Below, piece after piece: positions 11,905-23,009 of a DNA stretch of 64,000 nucleotides. This stretch comes from Ascaphus truei. Taxonomy: Eukaryota; Chordata; Amphibia; Anura; Ascaphidae. The stretch is from NCBI GenBank assembly GCA_036426205.1, contig CM071570.1, forward strand, positions 145,245,095-145,309,094, given 5' to 3'. Within the stretch, counting starts at the first letter, position 1. Each line of letters opens with the position of its first letter. The notes beneath the pieces are model-generated. The model made no database searches. It was not told the origin of the DNA and saw only the letters and a program-made list of their open reading frames with translations. A program made the translations under genes and the position numbers.

Positions 11905-12445
11905 TGTTAGGGAAAGTAGGGAAGGCCAGAAGCTGCATTTGTGTTAAACCATCCATTTTGTCTGTACTGGCCTGCTAAAATCATGTAGTCAGCCTTTTGC
12001 TGAAATATAATTTCTCATATATTCAGCTTCTGCCAAGATACATTTTCTTATGCAGTCAGCTTTCTGCTGTTTTAATCAGTAAGCAATAGACTAGTTCTCT
12101 GGGAAAGGCAAAATCACCTCACATAGTTGCTAGAGAAATCAAGGTTGTTGATAACGTAAACAATGAGAAGGCTATGTATTTCAGACAGTGCCTGTCTTGG
12201 GAGAATTACGCCCCAAGATCATTCCACTAACATGTCCTGCCCCTAAATCACGCCTCTAATCTAAGTCACGCCTAAATTACGCCCAAGTTACGCCTACGTT
12301 ACGCCTCTAACCAATACTTTCTTTTTTCTGCATAAAAATCTTTACCCTATGCTTAATAAACTGAGACGGAAGGATTGAAACACTGTCTGTGTGTCGGTTC
12401 TTTTGTTTTCCCAGGCCTGTACTTTTTACCATATCGGAGATCAAC
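11905..12445 (+). mobile_element. Candidate solo LTR
   Basis: The segment begins TGTTAGGGAAAGTAGGG. It carries a tandem CACGCC/TACGCC motif block (12206-12305), a polyadenylation signal AATAAA at about 12355, then a T/G-rich stretch (GTCTGTGTGTCGGTTC), and ends near GATCAACA at about 12440. TG...CA ends plus a promoter-like block followed by AATAAA are LTR hallmarks. No flanking duplication and no internal region are seen, so a solo LTR is inferred. Class and boundaries are uncertain. Confidence 0.4.
12206..12305 (+). promoter_or_regulatory. Phased TTACGCC/TCACGCC motif cluster
   Basis: Six copies of T(T/C)ACGCC start at 12206, 12248, 12266, 12277, 12288 and 12299. The last four are exactly 11 bp apart. 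They lie about 50 bp upstream of the AATAAA in the candidate LTR, where a U3 enhancer would sit. A binding-site function is inferred. Confidence 0.4.
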
Positions 12446-14005
12446 AGTGCCAGGGCGTGGTTCCAAAGCTTCCTGGGGAGTCTGCAGCAGGGTGGTGCTG
12501 TGTGTGTGTATACAGTCACAGAGGCCTCCAGCCCTTTTGCAATTGGCAGGGCAGGGTCTTTCAGAGTATAAAATCTAGTTGTTAGTGTTTTATTTTAAAG
12601 TGTTATTAGATTTGGGGAGAATATTTTTTTTTAAGTTATTAAGCGAGTCAATTGGTTTCATTTTCATTCAATAAATACAGCAGATGGTACAAATCATATT
12701 ATAGTTGGCAATCATTTGCAATGTAAGGGCTCTGGTCATATAAGGAAGAGGTACTTACTTGCTACCAAATGCATCCAATCTTGATTGGAATCTTTGAGAT
12801 TACAGCCTCATATACAAATTTCAGTGTCTCAAAATTCCATTTATCTCACAATATATATTTTGATAATATAACATATTTAACGAAATATAAAAATGATGCT
12901 GACTGAATCAAATTATTGTGAAGTTTGAGGAATATAATGAATCCATGGTTAAATTGTGTAATTTCCATATAATAATAGTCCAAAACCTTCGAAATTGCTG
13001 CAATTATAGCAAAAATGATGTTACAATACTGTACCTGTTCTCTGTGCTCTCTTAACCCTGTTTCTACTATTAAAGATACAGATATTGAGTACCTTTTTTT
13101 CATAATTTCCTTTAAACCATAATGCAAGTTCTTTATAAATAAACAGAAAAACCTTTCATTTCTATGAGAAAAATGTACACCCTTTCTGGAAAAATCTAAA
13201 AAAAAAAAAAAAACAATAAAAATTTACATTTCCCCCATTTCTAAAAATATAATTTAGGCTAAGAAATGTAAAATTGCATAAACCAAATAAACATAATTGG
13301 ATCCCAAAATATCAATACAAATATTAAAAATTATCTACAGTACAATTTTGTTGTCAGCATGGAAAATGAAATTCTAGACTAACACGGTTTAATAAGTAAA
13401 TCTGTCAGTGGGTGGTGCTCCCTGTTAAAAAGCCTACTTGTGAATGTTGGCTTCTTTCTCTAATGTCCTGATAGTTGGGTGTCTACTCATCCAATTCTCT
13501 TGTTCACAAATTCTCATTCCTTTTATAAGATGCTCTGTCCCAGAGAAGTGACCAGGAAACGGCCGAGTTTAACTCGTGGACACAATAACCTCTTAATTTA
13601 TTTACTGTCTCCATCACATAGAGCCATTTTGAATGCCACATTGCTCTAGAAATAAAACCACCTAGAGGTTCAACACCATAAGTAAATGTTTGTTTGTATA
13701 TTTATTTTTGGAATCACAGTTACTTTTTGTTCTAAATTTTTCTAATCTGTTATGACATTGGACAGCTTTTTCTAAGCAGACTTTTTAAAATAAAAGCAGA
13801 TTATAGAGATGGGCAAAGCAGTCCAATGTTTCCTGGAATTCCACTGATTATTTAGGCCAAATCCCCATCCCCCACCAAAATCCATCTGTGAATTGAGTAC
13901 TGAAAAAGGCAAGCGGATTAATTTAAATTCATAATTGAATACAATCTGGACAGATTTTTAAACATCCGAACTTGGATTTGATATTGGTTCTGAAATCTGC
14001 ACTCG
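12446..14005. other. AT-rich intergenic DNA, nothing recognised
   Basis: Long AT-rich stretch with a poly-A run near 13200. No frame or terminal repeat I can support. Confidence 0.5.
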
Positions 14006-14021
14006 ACGTAATCAGAAGAGC

Positions 14022-14071
14022 GTGTGTGTGTGTGTGTGTGGGGCAGTGTGTGTGTGTGTGTGTGTGTGGGG

Positions 14072-14129
<58 letters not shown>
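14022..14129. repeat. (GT)n microsatellite
   Basis: Long GT dinucleotide array with two short GGGCA/GGGT interruptions. Confidence 0.97.
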
Positions 14130-14130
<1 letters not shown>

Positions 14131-14183
14131 AATTAGAGACATGCCTGTGCTGAAAAAGTAGCCCACCTCAGGTACCTGGCTGG

Positions 14184-14400
14184 GAGATATGCTAATAGCT
14201 ATGCAAAGTACATTTAAACGATTACCATCTCACACTTTCTAAAAGGATTTCCATACCAACTATATAGAGTTGATAAGCCTAAGGCATCAACCTAACGACT
14301 TGAATTTCACAATCACTGCTTTTCTAGGCCACAGCTCTAGCAGTGTGAGCTAAACCAGCTGATGGGTAGCATCACTGTCAAATCATACATTTGAGCTGCT
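14184..14400 (-). repeat. tRNA-derived SINE copy
   Basis: Shares ordered blocks with 19283-19545: GGGAGATATG, then CTTCCATA..AACTA, then CTCTAGCAGTGTG.GCTAAACCA. On the minus strand, TGGTTTAGCTCACACTGCTA has the layout of a Pol III A box, and a degenerate B-box position lies near 14300-14320. Confidence 0.6.
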
Positions 14401-14734
14401 CAAAGAAAAATTGAGGCCAACCTCGTGGTGCTCTGCATATCATCTTGAATATGGCTTCTCAGAACTTTATATCCGAAATAAAAACAGACACTTTAAATAT
14501 AAACTAAAACTTTATTCGCAGTACAACTGGACAGAAACAGTTTTGCTAAGAAATTATTAAAGGAGATTATACCCTCTCTCACACATGTTGTGATCTCGCT
14601 TACAAGTTATCTCTCTGACTTATGATACCAACATCAATAAAAAATGCCAAAGGTAATACAATAGTATCCAGATCCAAGGTTCATATCTCACCTGTTTCTG
14701 AACAATAAATACATTTCAGAGCTCTGATGAAACA

Positions 14735-15382
14735 TTACAGTGCAGAGCAGATGATCCTGAAAACGGATGTAGTCAAAACAACGTTCATTCTATTCAAGCC
14801 CCTGAATCTCTTTTTAGAAGAGATCTGAGCAGCTGTTAAAGGTTCTGGATCACCTCGCTTTCGAAATTCTGATATGGAACAACTGTACAAGGCCAGAACT
14901 GAAGGAACAAGGTCAACATTAAATAGCAAACATGATGAGTCGCACTTTCCAAGACAAAGAAGCATTGCATCATACATTTCGAAAAAAAGGGTTAGGGTTC
15001 CCGGAGAGGCACCCCGAGGGGTCTTTAGCATAAGCCATGGTTCGTTAGGCCATAGGTAGTACGTGCCACATTGAGGGCATCGTGCTTTGGTGCTTGCGGC
15101 CATTCCGGGTATCCTGCAGTGGACCCACAGGCACCGGAGGTACTCTTGGCCCTCGATCTCCACCACCAGAAAGCCTCCTGGGAGTTGGAAGACCGTCGTG
15201 CTTAGTTCTGACATAGTTAGTTCAGGGGTGGAACAGCTCTTGCTCCGCGGAGCACATGTAGTGACGGCCGCCATCTTTGATGAGCCCTCCAAATGTATAT
15301 GTGCACTATTCTCAGTGTCTAGTGCATAGCTCGTTCCTAGACACTGACTGCTCTCAGACTGCTCACTGAACGCTCTCTCCAT
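14735..15382 (-). CDS. Unrecognised 215-aa ORF next to LTR-like DNA
   Basis: An unbroken minus-strand frame begins with an ATG-type MERAFSEQSE start. It has a serine-rich N-terminal third, and near residues 125-145 a Cys cluster (CLWVHC, then CPQCGTYYLWP) that could bind zinc, followed by a hydrophobic stretch (LTLFFEMYDAMLLCLG). I do not recognise it. It sits downstream, on the same strand, of an LTR-like segment (15885-16680) with a TTTGGAGGC primer-site-like junction. It may therefore be an ORF carried by an LTR element, or chance coding in a repeat. Only the reading-frame length supports it. Confidence 0.25.
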   Translation of the reverse strand: MERAFSEQSESSQCLGTSYALDTENSAHIHLEGSSKMAAVTTCAPRSKSCSTPELTMSELSTTVFQLPGGFLVVEIEGQEYLRCLWVHCRIPGMAASTKARCPQCGTYYLWPNEPWLMLKTPRGASPGTLTLFFEMYDAMLLCLGKCDSSCLLFNVDLVPSVLALYSCSISEFRKRGDPEPLTAAQISSKKRFRGLNRMNVVLTTSVFRIICSAL

Positions 15383-15884
15383 ACTCTCACTGATGCTTTA
15401 CCCACTGATATGATGTGGCATACCCCAGGCTAGGCAGAACTCTTTCTCTGTGCACCACACTCGCTGACGGTTCCTGCAAGTATTCTGTGGTGTGTTTTAT
15501 GTGGGTGCTGGGTAGTGTACTCGGGCATCTCCTTAAGGTACGGGCATCTCCTACTTTTGGCCACTCATAGTGCGGGCCGTGGGCCATGGTCCCTGGACAA
15601 GTTAACAGGCTAACCCCCTCAGTTGCCTCACACTACCTGCCTCAAGGGACAAGGACAGCTATAGCCTCACACTCATCTTACAACACCCTCTTAGGGCACC
15701 CAGGGCGTACTGTGTGGGAATCCACGCTCCCCTGACTACCCCTGGTATGCATACATGCCCTACTCTCTCCAGTACTTGCATGGAAGGTGCACTTTACTCT
15801 TCCAGCTCTGCTTCGCTGAAAGCCTGTCCTGTTCTGGATCTCAGCAGCTCGCCTCCAAATGTAACCCATGTTCCCCCCCCCCCC

Positions 15885-16680
15885 CCCCGGTCGCAGATTG
15901 GACCTCTAGGGTGTAGTGAGCGCTGGCTACATGCATGTTGGTGGTGCATACCTGTGAGGAACAGGAGGGCCTGAGTCTCCCACGTTGGTATTGGGGATAA
16001 CAGGGACAGGCTTCTGGGGTATATGCCTCCATCTTCTCTAGCAACAGTGCAGCGCCTCCATCTCTATAAGCCCCAGGGATATGGGGTGCAACCCTTACAG
16101 AGAATTCCCACTCAGGGAAGAGAGATTCCAGTCTCAGTCAGTTCTTTGTTAAAAGCAGCAATGTCTCTTTATTCTTTCTGTAGCAGCACACAGCAGATCA
16201 TGCACCGCAGTTCATACACAGCAGTGTTTCCAAATGTATACAGGGTCTTTTCCTCTACACCTTCTCCTCCAGGCTGTACCCCTGCAGGAAGGGCTGTATG
16301 GGGCTGCAATGCCCCCGGCACCCACCCTTAGGGTATTTCCTCTGGGTGAGGCAAGATCGCCCCCTCACCCCCTGAGCAGGGTGAGGGGCATTGGTCCACC
16401 GCCTATGGTTCTATCTGCTCTACTCAGACTGGGCCTGAGTTTCTCCTCCAAGCACTGTTGTCACTCTCAGCATGACCTCTCAGGTCAGACACTCCAGCAC
16501 TCTCCGCTCCCAGTACAGAACAGAACTACTTGTCACTTACAGGAACAGGCAGGACTAACTTTAGACAGCCCCACCCCTCATGATGTCAGCAGGACCTCCC
16601 CTCTGTCTCAGGCCTGCACACAGAGTCAGAGGCTTGCCTCCATCACTCAAGGCAGGGCTTAAGCGGGGGGAAAACCCATG
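15885..16680 (-). mobile_element. LTR-like segment of a Gypsy-type element
   Basis: On the minus strand this ends ...GGGTTACA immediately before TTTGGAGGCGAGCTGCTGAG. This is nearly the same junction as at the second Gypsy (43460: ...GGCTACA before TTTGGAGGCTCTGCTGAGAT). The match suggests LTR plus primer-binding leader of a related element. A C-run lies at 15872-15887. The outer boundary near 16680 and the absence of gag or pol make it tentative. Confidence 0.45.
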
Positions 16681-16844
16681 TTAACTACTGGCGGCCTGCC
16701 CTTAACAGGACTTACACCAGTAGGAGAAAAGATATATAGCCCCCATTTCTTACCAGGGCTACATGTAAAAGAAGGGGGGCTCACAGGGCCACCAACACGC
16801 AGGGGGGAGGCCCGATGGAAACTCCTGAATCTACAGAATATTTC

Positions 16845-16912
16845 CACTCATAATGGGGCCCTGAAAAAAAATGTTGCCTGGGGGCCCGCGCATGTCTAGC
16901 TTCGTCACTGAT
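16845..16912. repeat. Dispersed repeat end shared with 52639-52695
   Basis: AATGGGGCCCTG, an A-run, GGGGGCCCGCGCATGTCTAG and CTTCGTCACTG closely match the segment near 52640-52695 (CGGGCCCGCCCATGTCTAGC, then TACACCACTG). Two copies of one terminus define a repeat family, probably a DNA transposon end. Confidence 0.6.
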
Positions 16913-17289
16913 TGCAAACATATACCCCTTCCTCTGTTGCTCTACTGCTAAAAATGTAACACAGGGCCTCATTCTTGAAACTCATAGCCTAGCAATCCCT
17001 GCTTGCTGGCACACCTGGAAAGGTAAAACACAGAAAATTCTTTATTGTCGCACAATTACATACATTGCAGTTGCAGTAAACAGGTTCAAGAGCTGACACT
17101 CTAAAACCCCAAATATGGATCAAAGGTAACCAGCTGGGCATAATACCTTTATTGAGAGCCTGGTTACCTCCTCACCGTCACATACTATACATCTCATATG
17201 CATTCACCACGACCATTTGCAGATATATATACCATAACACCAACCCTCCCCCCTCCCTTCCCCCCCTCCTTCTGTCTCTGCCACTTCTC

Positions 17290-17440
17290 CCTACTTACCA
17301 CTTAGATTGTAAACTCTTCAGGGCAGGGACTCCTTTCCCTAATGTCTACTTTTATGTATGAAGCACATTCATATTATGCCCATGTTATTGCTGTAAAACG
17401 CTATGTACATGGATGGTGCTATATAAATAAAGACATATAT
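17290..17440 (+). repeat. L2-type LINE/SINE 3' tail
   Basis: The text runs TTAGATTGTAAACTCTTCAG, GGCAGGGACTCC, then TGTAAAACGCTATGTACATG and GGTGCTATATAAATAAAGA. This is the familiar 3' tail shared by L2-like LINEs and their SINE partners in fish and amphibians. Only the tail is present, as expected of 5' truncation. Confidence 0.75.
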
Positions 17441-17754
17441 ACATGCATCTGATCATCTGATCCTTTCTGTGCATATCTGTTAAAAGATGTATTGTGATAC
17501 CTGAACCTGGAATACATAAATATAAAAAATAGATACAAAAGCTTTTCAGAACATCCTACAACTTGGTCAATCCGATAGATGGGTTTATGAGGAAAGACCT
17601 TATTACTTCTTATCTCATGTAATCTCCATCAAAGATATTAATTATCTTCACTTCTGTTTTCATATCTTGCACTCAGGATTAATGAAAAACAACTGCAAAC
17701 AAGGGATTTAACCACTTCAGTGATATTTCACAACAATTTATTCAGTCCTCCGTG

Positions 17755-17815
17755 CAGAGACAATAGAAAGCCACAACATTTCGGGGGGGACAAACCCACC
17801 CTTCAGAAGGTTTTT
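17755..17815 (-). other. Hammerhead-like motif (weak)
   Basis: The minus strand reads CTGAAGG, then a G-rich/C-rich hairpin (GGTGGG..CCCCCC), then CGAAATG. The order matches a hammerhead core with stem II, but A9 is replaced by G and no stem I is visible. It is probably a decayed repeat-borne motif. Confidence 0.3.
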
Positions 17816-19280
17816 TGTTTATCCTGTTTGCTGACTAGGTGGTTGTTTGATGGGGCGACCACGATGGACTAGCACAGCGAACCAGAAGGACACCACACAC
17901 TAAGTTGTTGAGATGACTTGCGAGTGTGCCTAGGTAATCTCCTTATGTTCCCCATCATTTCTTGCACAAGCATATTGTACAACAATGTCCAACATTTTCA
18001 AGATGATGGGTCGTATTCACGAAACTGTGGTAAACAATAAGGCCCTTTACAACCTATTCACTTAAATAGATCACAAGGTGCCCTAGAGCTTAGCCACACT
18101 TAGTATGTATGGGACAAAAGTACAAGACAGAACATAACAGAAAGCCGTATAGGCCCTCACAGCTGAATCATGGTGAATCAATCATCAATTATAAAAAATG
18201 CAGTGCTCTTTTGTCAGTTAAATGTTTTACTGAGCTTCAAAAAATATTTTGCAATACATCATAAAGGCAAAAGTTGAGCAAACTGATGTAGCCAATGTAA
18301 CCTTTTTCCATGGCCAGAGATCAGTAGGCTAATACTGGGCTGCTGCTGCGGCACCAGGGAAGGTAAGTAACATTTCTTGCTTAAGTACATATTTAAATGA
18401 TGATGGACCTCAATCTTACATCCCCCTTCATTCTCACCTTTTGAATCCACATTCCTGCAGGCCCCTCCTACCAGAGATGGAACAGTATAGCGGCACAGAA
18501 TCAGATGGAACTCAAATTCCATGTAGATGATGTTACTGCCCTCACTTTGGTGGGAAAGCCAATGTAATGATAAAGCAGGCAGGGTATTTTGAAAGAGTAA
18601 ATGGCAACTATGGGATCTGCCTGACACCGTGGCAATCAGTGTATTCTGAGAAAGTTCTGGAAAATATAGGATATACATTGTAATTGGCAATGCTTTCATA
18701 TAATATGTTTACCTCCAACCTAATTTAAGGTGAATTTGAACCTTTAATCCAAACACATCAAATTGTTTACACAATAAATTATATTAGACAAACGTGTTGT
18801 CATGTGGTTCTAATAGAAAATATATACTGTACACAGTGAGTATAATTTCCATTTTCTATTTACATTCCTGCATTGCAATATATTCCAAAGGTGATGTTCC
18901 ACAATAATTCTTCATTTTAGGGTGGACAGTTAATTGCAATTTTGTAACAAATTGAAGACCATTTTTCTTTTTTAGAAACTGTCCTTCATGCATGCAGATG
19001 CATATTAACAAGATCAGGTAACTGATCTCAGACAGCTGTAGCCTCAATCCCTTCAGTTCAGTATGCAATAAACCTTTAATAGGATTCTGCTCGATTTGCA
19101 AAAATCCTGTTATTTTACATACTTTTTGAACATTTTTCTTGATTAGAGATTAAGGATGCAGATACCTCGGAAATATGTCAAAGTAATTTGAATAATTTCT
19201 ATATTTCCAAAGGGGAGCTATTTTAAGAGAGTCTCAAGTTGTATATACCCCCTCAAACCTCCCTTGAAATAACATAGGGA
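17816..19280. other. Intergenic DNA, nothing recognised
   Basis: No domain-bearing frame. A 146-codon minus frame at 18259-18699 has no recognisable features. Confidence 0.45.
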
Positions 19281-19282
19281 GA

Positions 19283-19545
19283 GACTACACCTGTGGTACC
19301 TGGGAGATATGTAGAGTATATTTAAATGACTCACATCCCCCACATCCTAGAAGGACTTCCATAAGAACTACACTGAGTTGACAAGCACTTTATGAGGAAT
19401 GGGGCACTGGTGGCATGCCAAACGGGATTAGAACCCACAACCATTGTTATTCTGGGCAGGAGCTCTAGCAGTGTGTGCTAAACCATCTGATGACAAGTAG
19501 CCTCACTGTCATAGCATACTTTAGAGCTCTACAGCTCACACATGT
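19283..19545 (-). repeat. tRNA-derived SINE, minus copy of an inverted pair
   Basis: On the minus strand, AGATGGTTTAGCACACACTG (A-box-like, near 19487-19460) precedes GGTTGTGGGTTCTAATCC (B-box-like, 19442-19425), the spacing of a Pol III promoter. The mirror-image copy lies at 19640-19935. Confidence 0.7.
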
Positions 19546-19639
19546 AGCCACCTTCCTCTGTCTTTCTATAGAAGCAGACCACTTGAACTCCCTGGTTGCC
19601 ATTGCAGTTCAATGTTCCTACAGTAGTTCTTGAAAATGA

Positions 19640-19935
19640 GAATACCTGAGATAACTGAGAGATATGCTAACAGCTGGATTTGATACAGGTGTGAGCTTTA
19701 GAGCTCAAAATAATTCTGTGACAATATCCCTACCTATCAGCTGCTTTAGCGCAAACTGGAGGAACTGCTGCCCTGAATAACAAAGGTTGTGGGTTCTAAT
19801 CCTGTTGGGCCTAACACAAGTGCCTCTCTAGATGCCTTAGATTTGTCAGCTCCATATAGTTCTTATGAAACTTCTTTTAGAAAGTGTGGAATGTGAGTCA
19901 TTTAAATATACTTTGGTAAATAAAAATACCACTTA
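19640..19935 (+). repeat. tRNA-derived SINE, plus copy of an inverted pair
   Basis: A-box-like CTGCTTTAGCGCAAACTGG starts at about 19741, and the B-box-like GGGTTCTAATCC is at 19791-19802. The rest (TAGTTCTTATGAAACTTCTT, then AGAAAGTGTGGAATGTGAGT) is the reverse complement of the 19283-19545 copy. Even the centre (TACAGGTGTGAGCTTTAGAG) mirrors 19528-19550. Confidence 0.7.
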
Positions 19936-20228
19936 TGGTGTATTTGCATGTCTCAGACAGGTCTGCAACCCTTTCTTTCCCCATTATCGATTAGCAAACA
20001 GTGCTTCCACGGCAGGCAGGGATTTTGGGTAATGACATGAAAATGAGCACAGTGTATCACTCTTTACTTCTCAGCCATTTTAACATTGACCCCTATGACC
20101 TTATGCCTGCTGCATTACACAGCTTTTCATCACAGCTTAGGTTTAAGAAGTGCTATGCAAGTAAACCTACTCACAGACAGGTGTTTCAACCTTTGGGTCC
20201 CTCCCTGTTATTTAGAGGGATGTTTGAG

Positions 20229-20375
20229 ATATATATATATATAGATATATATATTAATCTATATATATATATATATATATATCTATATATCTATATATTG
20301 GATATATATATTATAAATATATATCTATATATATATATATATATATAATATATTTTATATAATATTATATATGGA
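20229..20375. repeat. (AT)n microsatellite, imperfect
   Basis: Runs of TATATA with ATCTAT interruptions. Confidence 0.95.
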
Positions 20376-20867
20376 GAAGTTCACACCTCTTGATTAATCG
20401 TTCTAATTTCAGCGGATAGTGACCAGATATTCAACCAGCCAGGCAAGAGGAATGAGAAAAGTGGCCTGGATATTTTGCTGTGCTGTGTGTTGCAATTAGG
20501 AAAGATTAGTTTTGTTATCCCAGTTTTCCAAAGTAAGTGTGTCTTTTTACTGTATTTTGTGTAACATAGTGTGTGTGCGTTCATTAGGTGATATAAACGC
20601 AATTTATTTTATATCTCTGGCTCAATCAATGATCCTGGTAATTAAGTAATATGTAATAAGAGTGCTCCTACCGTGACAAGCTTATTTAATTGTAACATTG
20701 AACATCGCCGTAAGAAGAGATCAGTGTACTCGAAAGCTCGCACAAATAAAGATTTCGTTAGCCCAGAACGGTATTGTCTATTTGTTTGATTATTGAAGCT
20801 CGGCTAACACGGGATACTGATACACTCTACATGTATATATATATATTTACTATATATATATATATAT

Positions 20868-21088
20868 GTAGTTATACGTTACCGTTCCAAGGATTGGTAA
20901 ACAAGAGAAGCATCAATGTTGAAAATCAAAGTGTATTAGTGAAAGCAAAAAATACATCCAGAAACCCAACGTTTCGGTCCTACAGAATGGGACCTTCCTG
21001 AGGAAGGAACGTTTCACTAATACACTTTGATTTAACATGATGTAGTCGTCTCTTGTTTACCAATCCTTGGAACGGAACGTATAACTAC
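20868..21088 (-). mobile_element. Foldback repeat with hammerhead-like centre
   Basis: The arms at 20868-20945 and 21011-21088 are inverted repeats of about 78 bp (GTAGTTATACGTTACCGTTC on the left; its complement, with one indel, ends the right arm at CGTATAACTAC). Between them the minus strand reads CTCAGGA (21002-20996), an extra A, a perfect 5-bp stem GGTCC/GGACC with an 8-9 nt loop, then GAAAC (20975-20971). This is the order of a hammerhead core and stem II, with one core mismatch (G5 to C). TA-repeat DNA lies on its left. Such hairpin-plus-arms structures are typical of Penelope-like LTR fragments. Origin is inferred. Confidence 0.6.
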
Positions 21089-21238
21089 ATTCTCTATAGG
21101 GACGTGACCTGTGGCTTACCAGCACCTATTGGAGTGCCAACTGCCTAATGACTATATATAATATATATAAATATATATATATATATATAATATATTATAT
21201 CTCTTTAATATTATATAAGATATATATATATATCTAAT

Positions 21239-22836
21239 CATATAGTTAGGTCAGAAAAATTGGTCCTGATACAAGTTTTGTTATTTCGGGTGTGTACCAA
21301 AATAATTCAAGTTAAGTTAAATAATGAATATGGGCAAAGTGCGTCTATCAGCAAATTGAGGGTATTCACATCCAAATAGAGGAAAGGTTTAGGTATACAT
21401 CTCTTATTGTAGATCCCTCTTTTTCAAGGGACCAAAAGTAATTGACATTGATCAAAGTCGTTTCATGGACAGTGTGGGTTTTCCTTCGTTATTCATCATC
21501 AATTAAGCAGGTAAAAGTCTGGAGTTGATTCCAGGTGTGGCATTCACATTGGAGCTGTTGCTGTGAACCCAAACATGCGGTCAAAGGAGCAAGTGAAACA
21601 GGGCACCTTAGGCTGCAAAAAAAAGAAAATCCATCAGAGAGATAGCAGGAACTGGAGTGGCCAAACATCACTACATTTGGTACATTCTGAGAAAAAAAGA
21701 ACGCACTGGTGAGCTCTTGTAACACATAAAGGCCTGGACATCCACGAAGACAACAGTGTGGATGATCGTAGGATCCTTTCCATGGTAAAGAAAACCCCTT
21801 CAAAACATCCAGCCAAGTGAAGAACACTCTCCGGAGGTAGGTTATATATTTATCCAAGTCTACCATAAAGAGAAGATTCACAAGAGCAAATACAGAGGAT
21901 TCACCACAAAGGTGCAAACCATTATAAGCCTCAAGAAGAGAAAGGCCAGATTAGACTTTGCCAAACACATCTAAAAAGCCAGCCCAGTTCTGGAACAGCA
22001 TTCTTTCGACAGATTAAACTAAGATCAACCTGTACCAGAATGATGGAAGGAAAAAAAGTATGGAGAAGGCTTGGAACAGCTCATGATCCGAAGCATACCA
22101 CATATCTGTAAACACGGAGGCATTGTGAGGCATGGGCATGCATCGCTTACAATGGCACGGGTCACTAGTGTTTTTTGATGATTGACAGAAGACAGAAGCA
22201 GCCGGATGATTCTGAGTGTATAGGGATATATTGTCTGCTCAGATTCAGCCAATTCAGGTAAGTTAATTGGACGGCGCTTCACTCATTTACAGATGGACAA
22301 TGTCCAAAACATAATGCGAAAGCAACCCAGGAGTTTTTTAAGGCAAGAAGTGGAATATTCTGCAATGGCCGATTCAATCACCTGATCTCAACCTGAAGAG
22401 CATGCTTTAACTGTTGAAGACAAAATTAAGAAGCAGAAAGACCCACGAACAAACACAAGTGAAGACAGCTGCAGTAAAGGCCTGGCAAAGCATCACAAAG
22501 GAGGAAACCCAGCGTTTGGTGATGTTCATGCGTTAAGACTTCAAGCAGTCCTTTTCCTGCAAAGGATTCTCGACACAGTATTAAAAATTAACATTTATTT
22601 ATGATTATGTTAATTTGTCCAATTACATTTGAGCCCCTGAATAAGGGTGTGTGTATGAAATGGTTGGAATTCCGAAACGTTTCATACGATATTTTTGATC
22701 AACCCCTTGAATTATTTGAAAGCTGAAAGTCTGCACTTCTATTGCATCTCGGTTGTTTCATTTCAAATCCATTGTGGTGGCGTACAGAGCCAAAATTATG
22801 AAAATTATGTCAGTGTCCAATTATTTGCGGACCTAA

Positions 22837-22841
<5 letters not shown>
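21239..22841 (+). mobile_element. Tc1/mariner transposon, inactive
   Basis: The ends are inverted (ATATAGTTAGGTC on the left; GACCTAACTGTATAT on the right) and sit directly in TA dinucleotide arrays on both sides. Tc1 elements insert at TA. The interior of about 1.6 kb matches a Tc1 transposase gene on the plus strand. Stops throughout show it is inactive. Confidence 0.9.
21440..22540 (+). pseudogene. Tc1 transposase pseudogene
   Basis: Recognisable pieces in shifting plus frames include ARLDFAKHI near 21950, a WNSIL-type block near 21990, KINLYQNDG-like text near 22025, GGxVRHGHA near 22120, QMDNVQNI near 22290 (the second catalytic Asp region, normally a DND-type motif), SPDLNPEEH-like text near 22385, and KAWQSITKEETQRLVM near 22480. 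These occur in the order of a Tc1 transposase of about 340 residues. Many stops and frameshifts. An active protein would bind the terminal repeats and cut DNA with a DDE triad. Confidence 0.88.

Positions 22842-22882
<41 letters not shown>
22838..22882. repeat. (TA)n microsatellite abutting Tc1
   Basis: Uninterrupted TA array starting at the right Tc1 terminus. A similar array lies at about 21150-21235 on the left side. Confidence 0.95.
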
Positions 22883-22885
<3 letters not shown>

Positions 22886-23009
22886 CACACAACTTGAGAG
22901 ACACTAGTAAAATCATGCATGCAAAGAGACATACAGATGCAGCAACGAGTATCCGAACACTTGCCTTTGAAAATCTGGGGCAATCTCCCAGTAATGTTGC
23001 AACATGACA

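Noticed and set aside
18259..18699. 146-codon minus frame as a gene.
   Set aside because: No motif, no splice context and no neighbouring gene. Length is within chance in this region.
19741..19802. tRNA gene with A and B boxes.
   Set aside because: The tRNA cloverleaf is not complete, and the segment is repeated elsewhere as part of a SINE.
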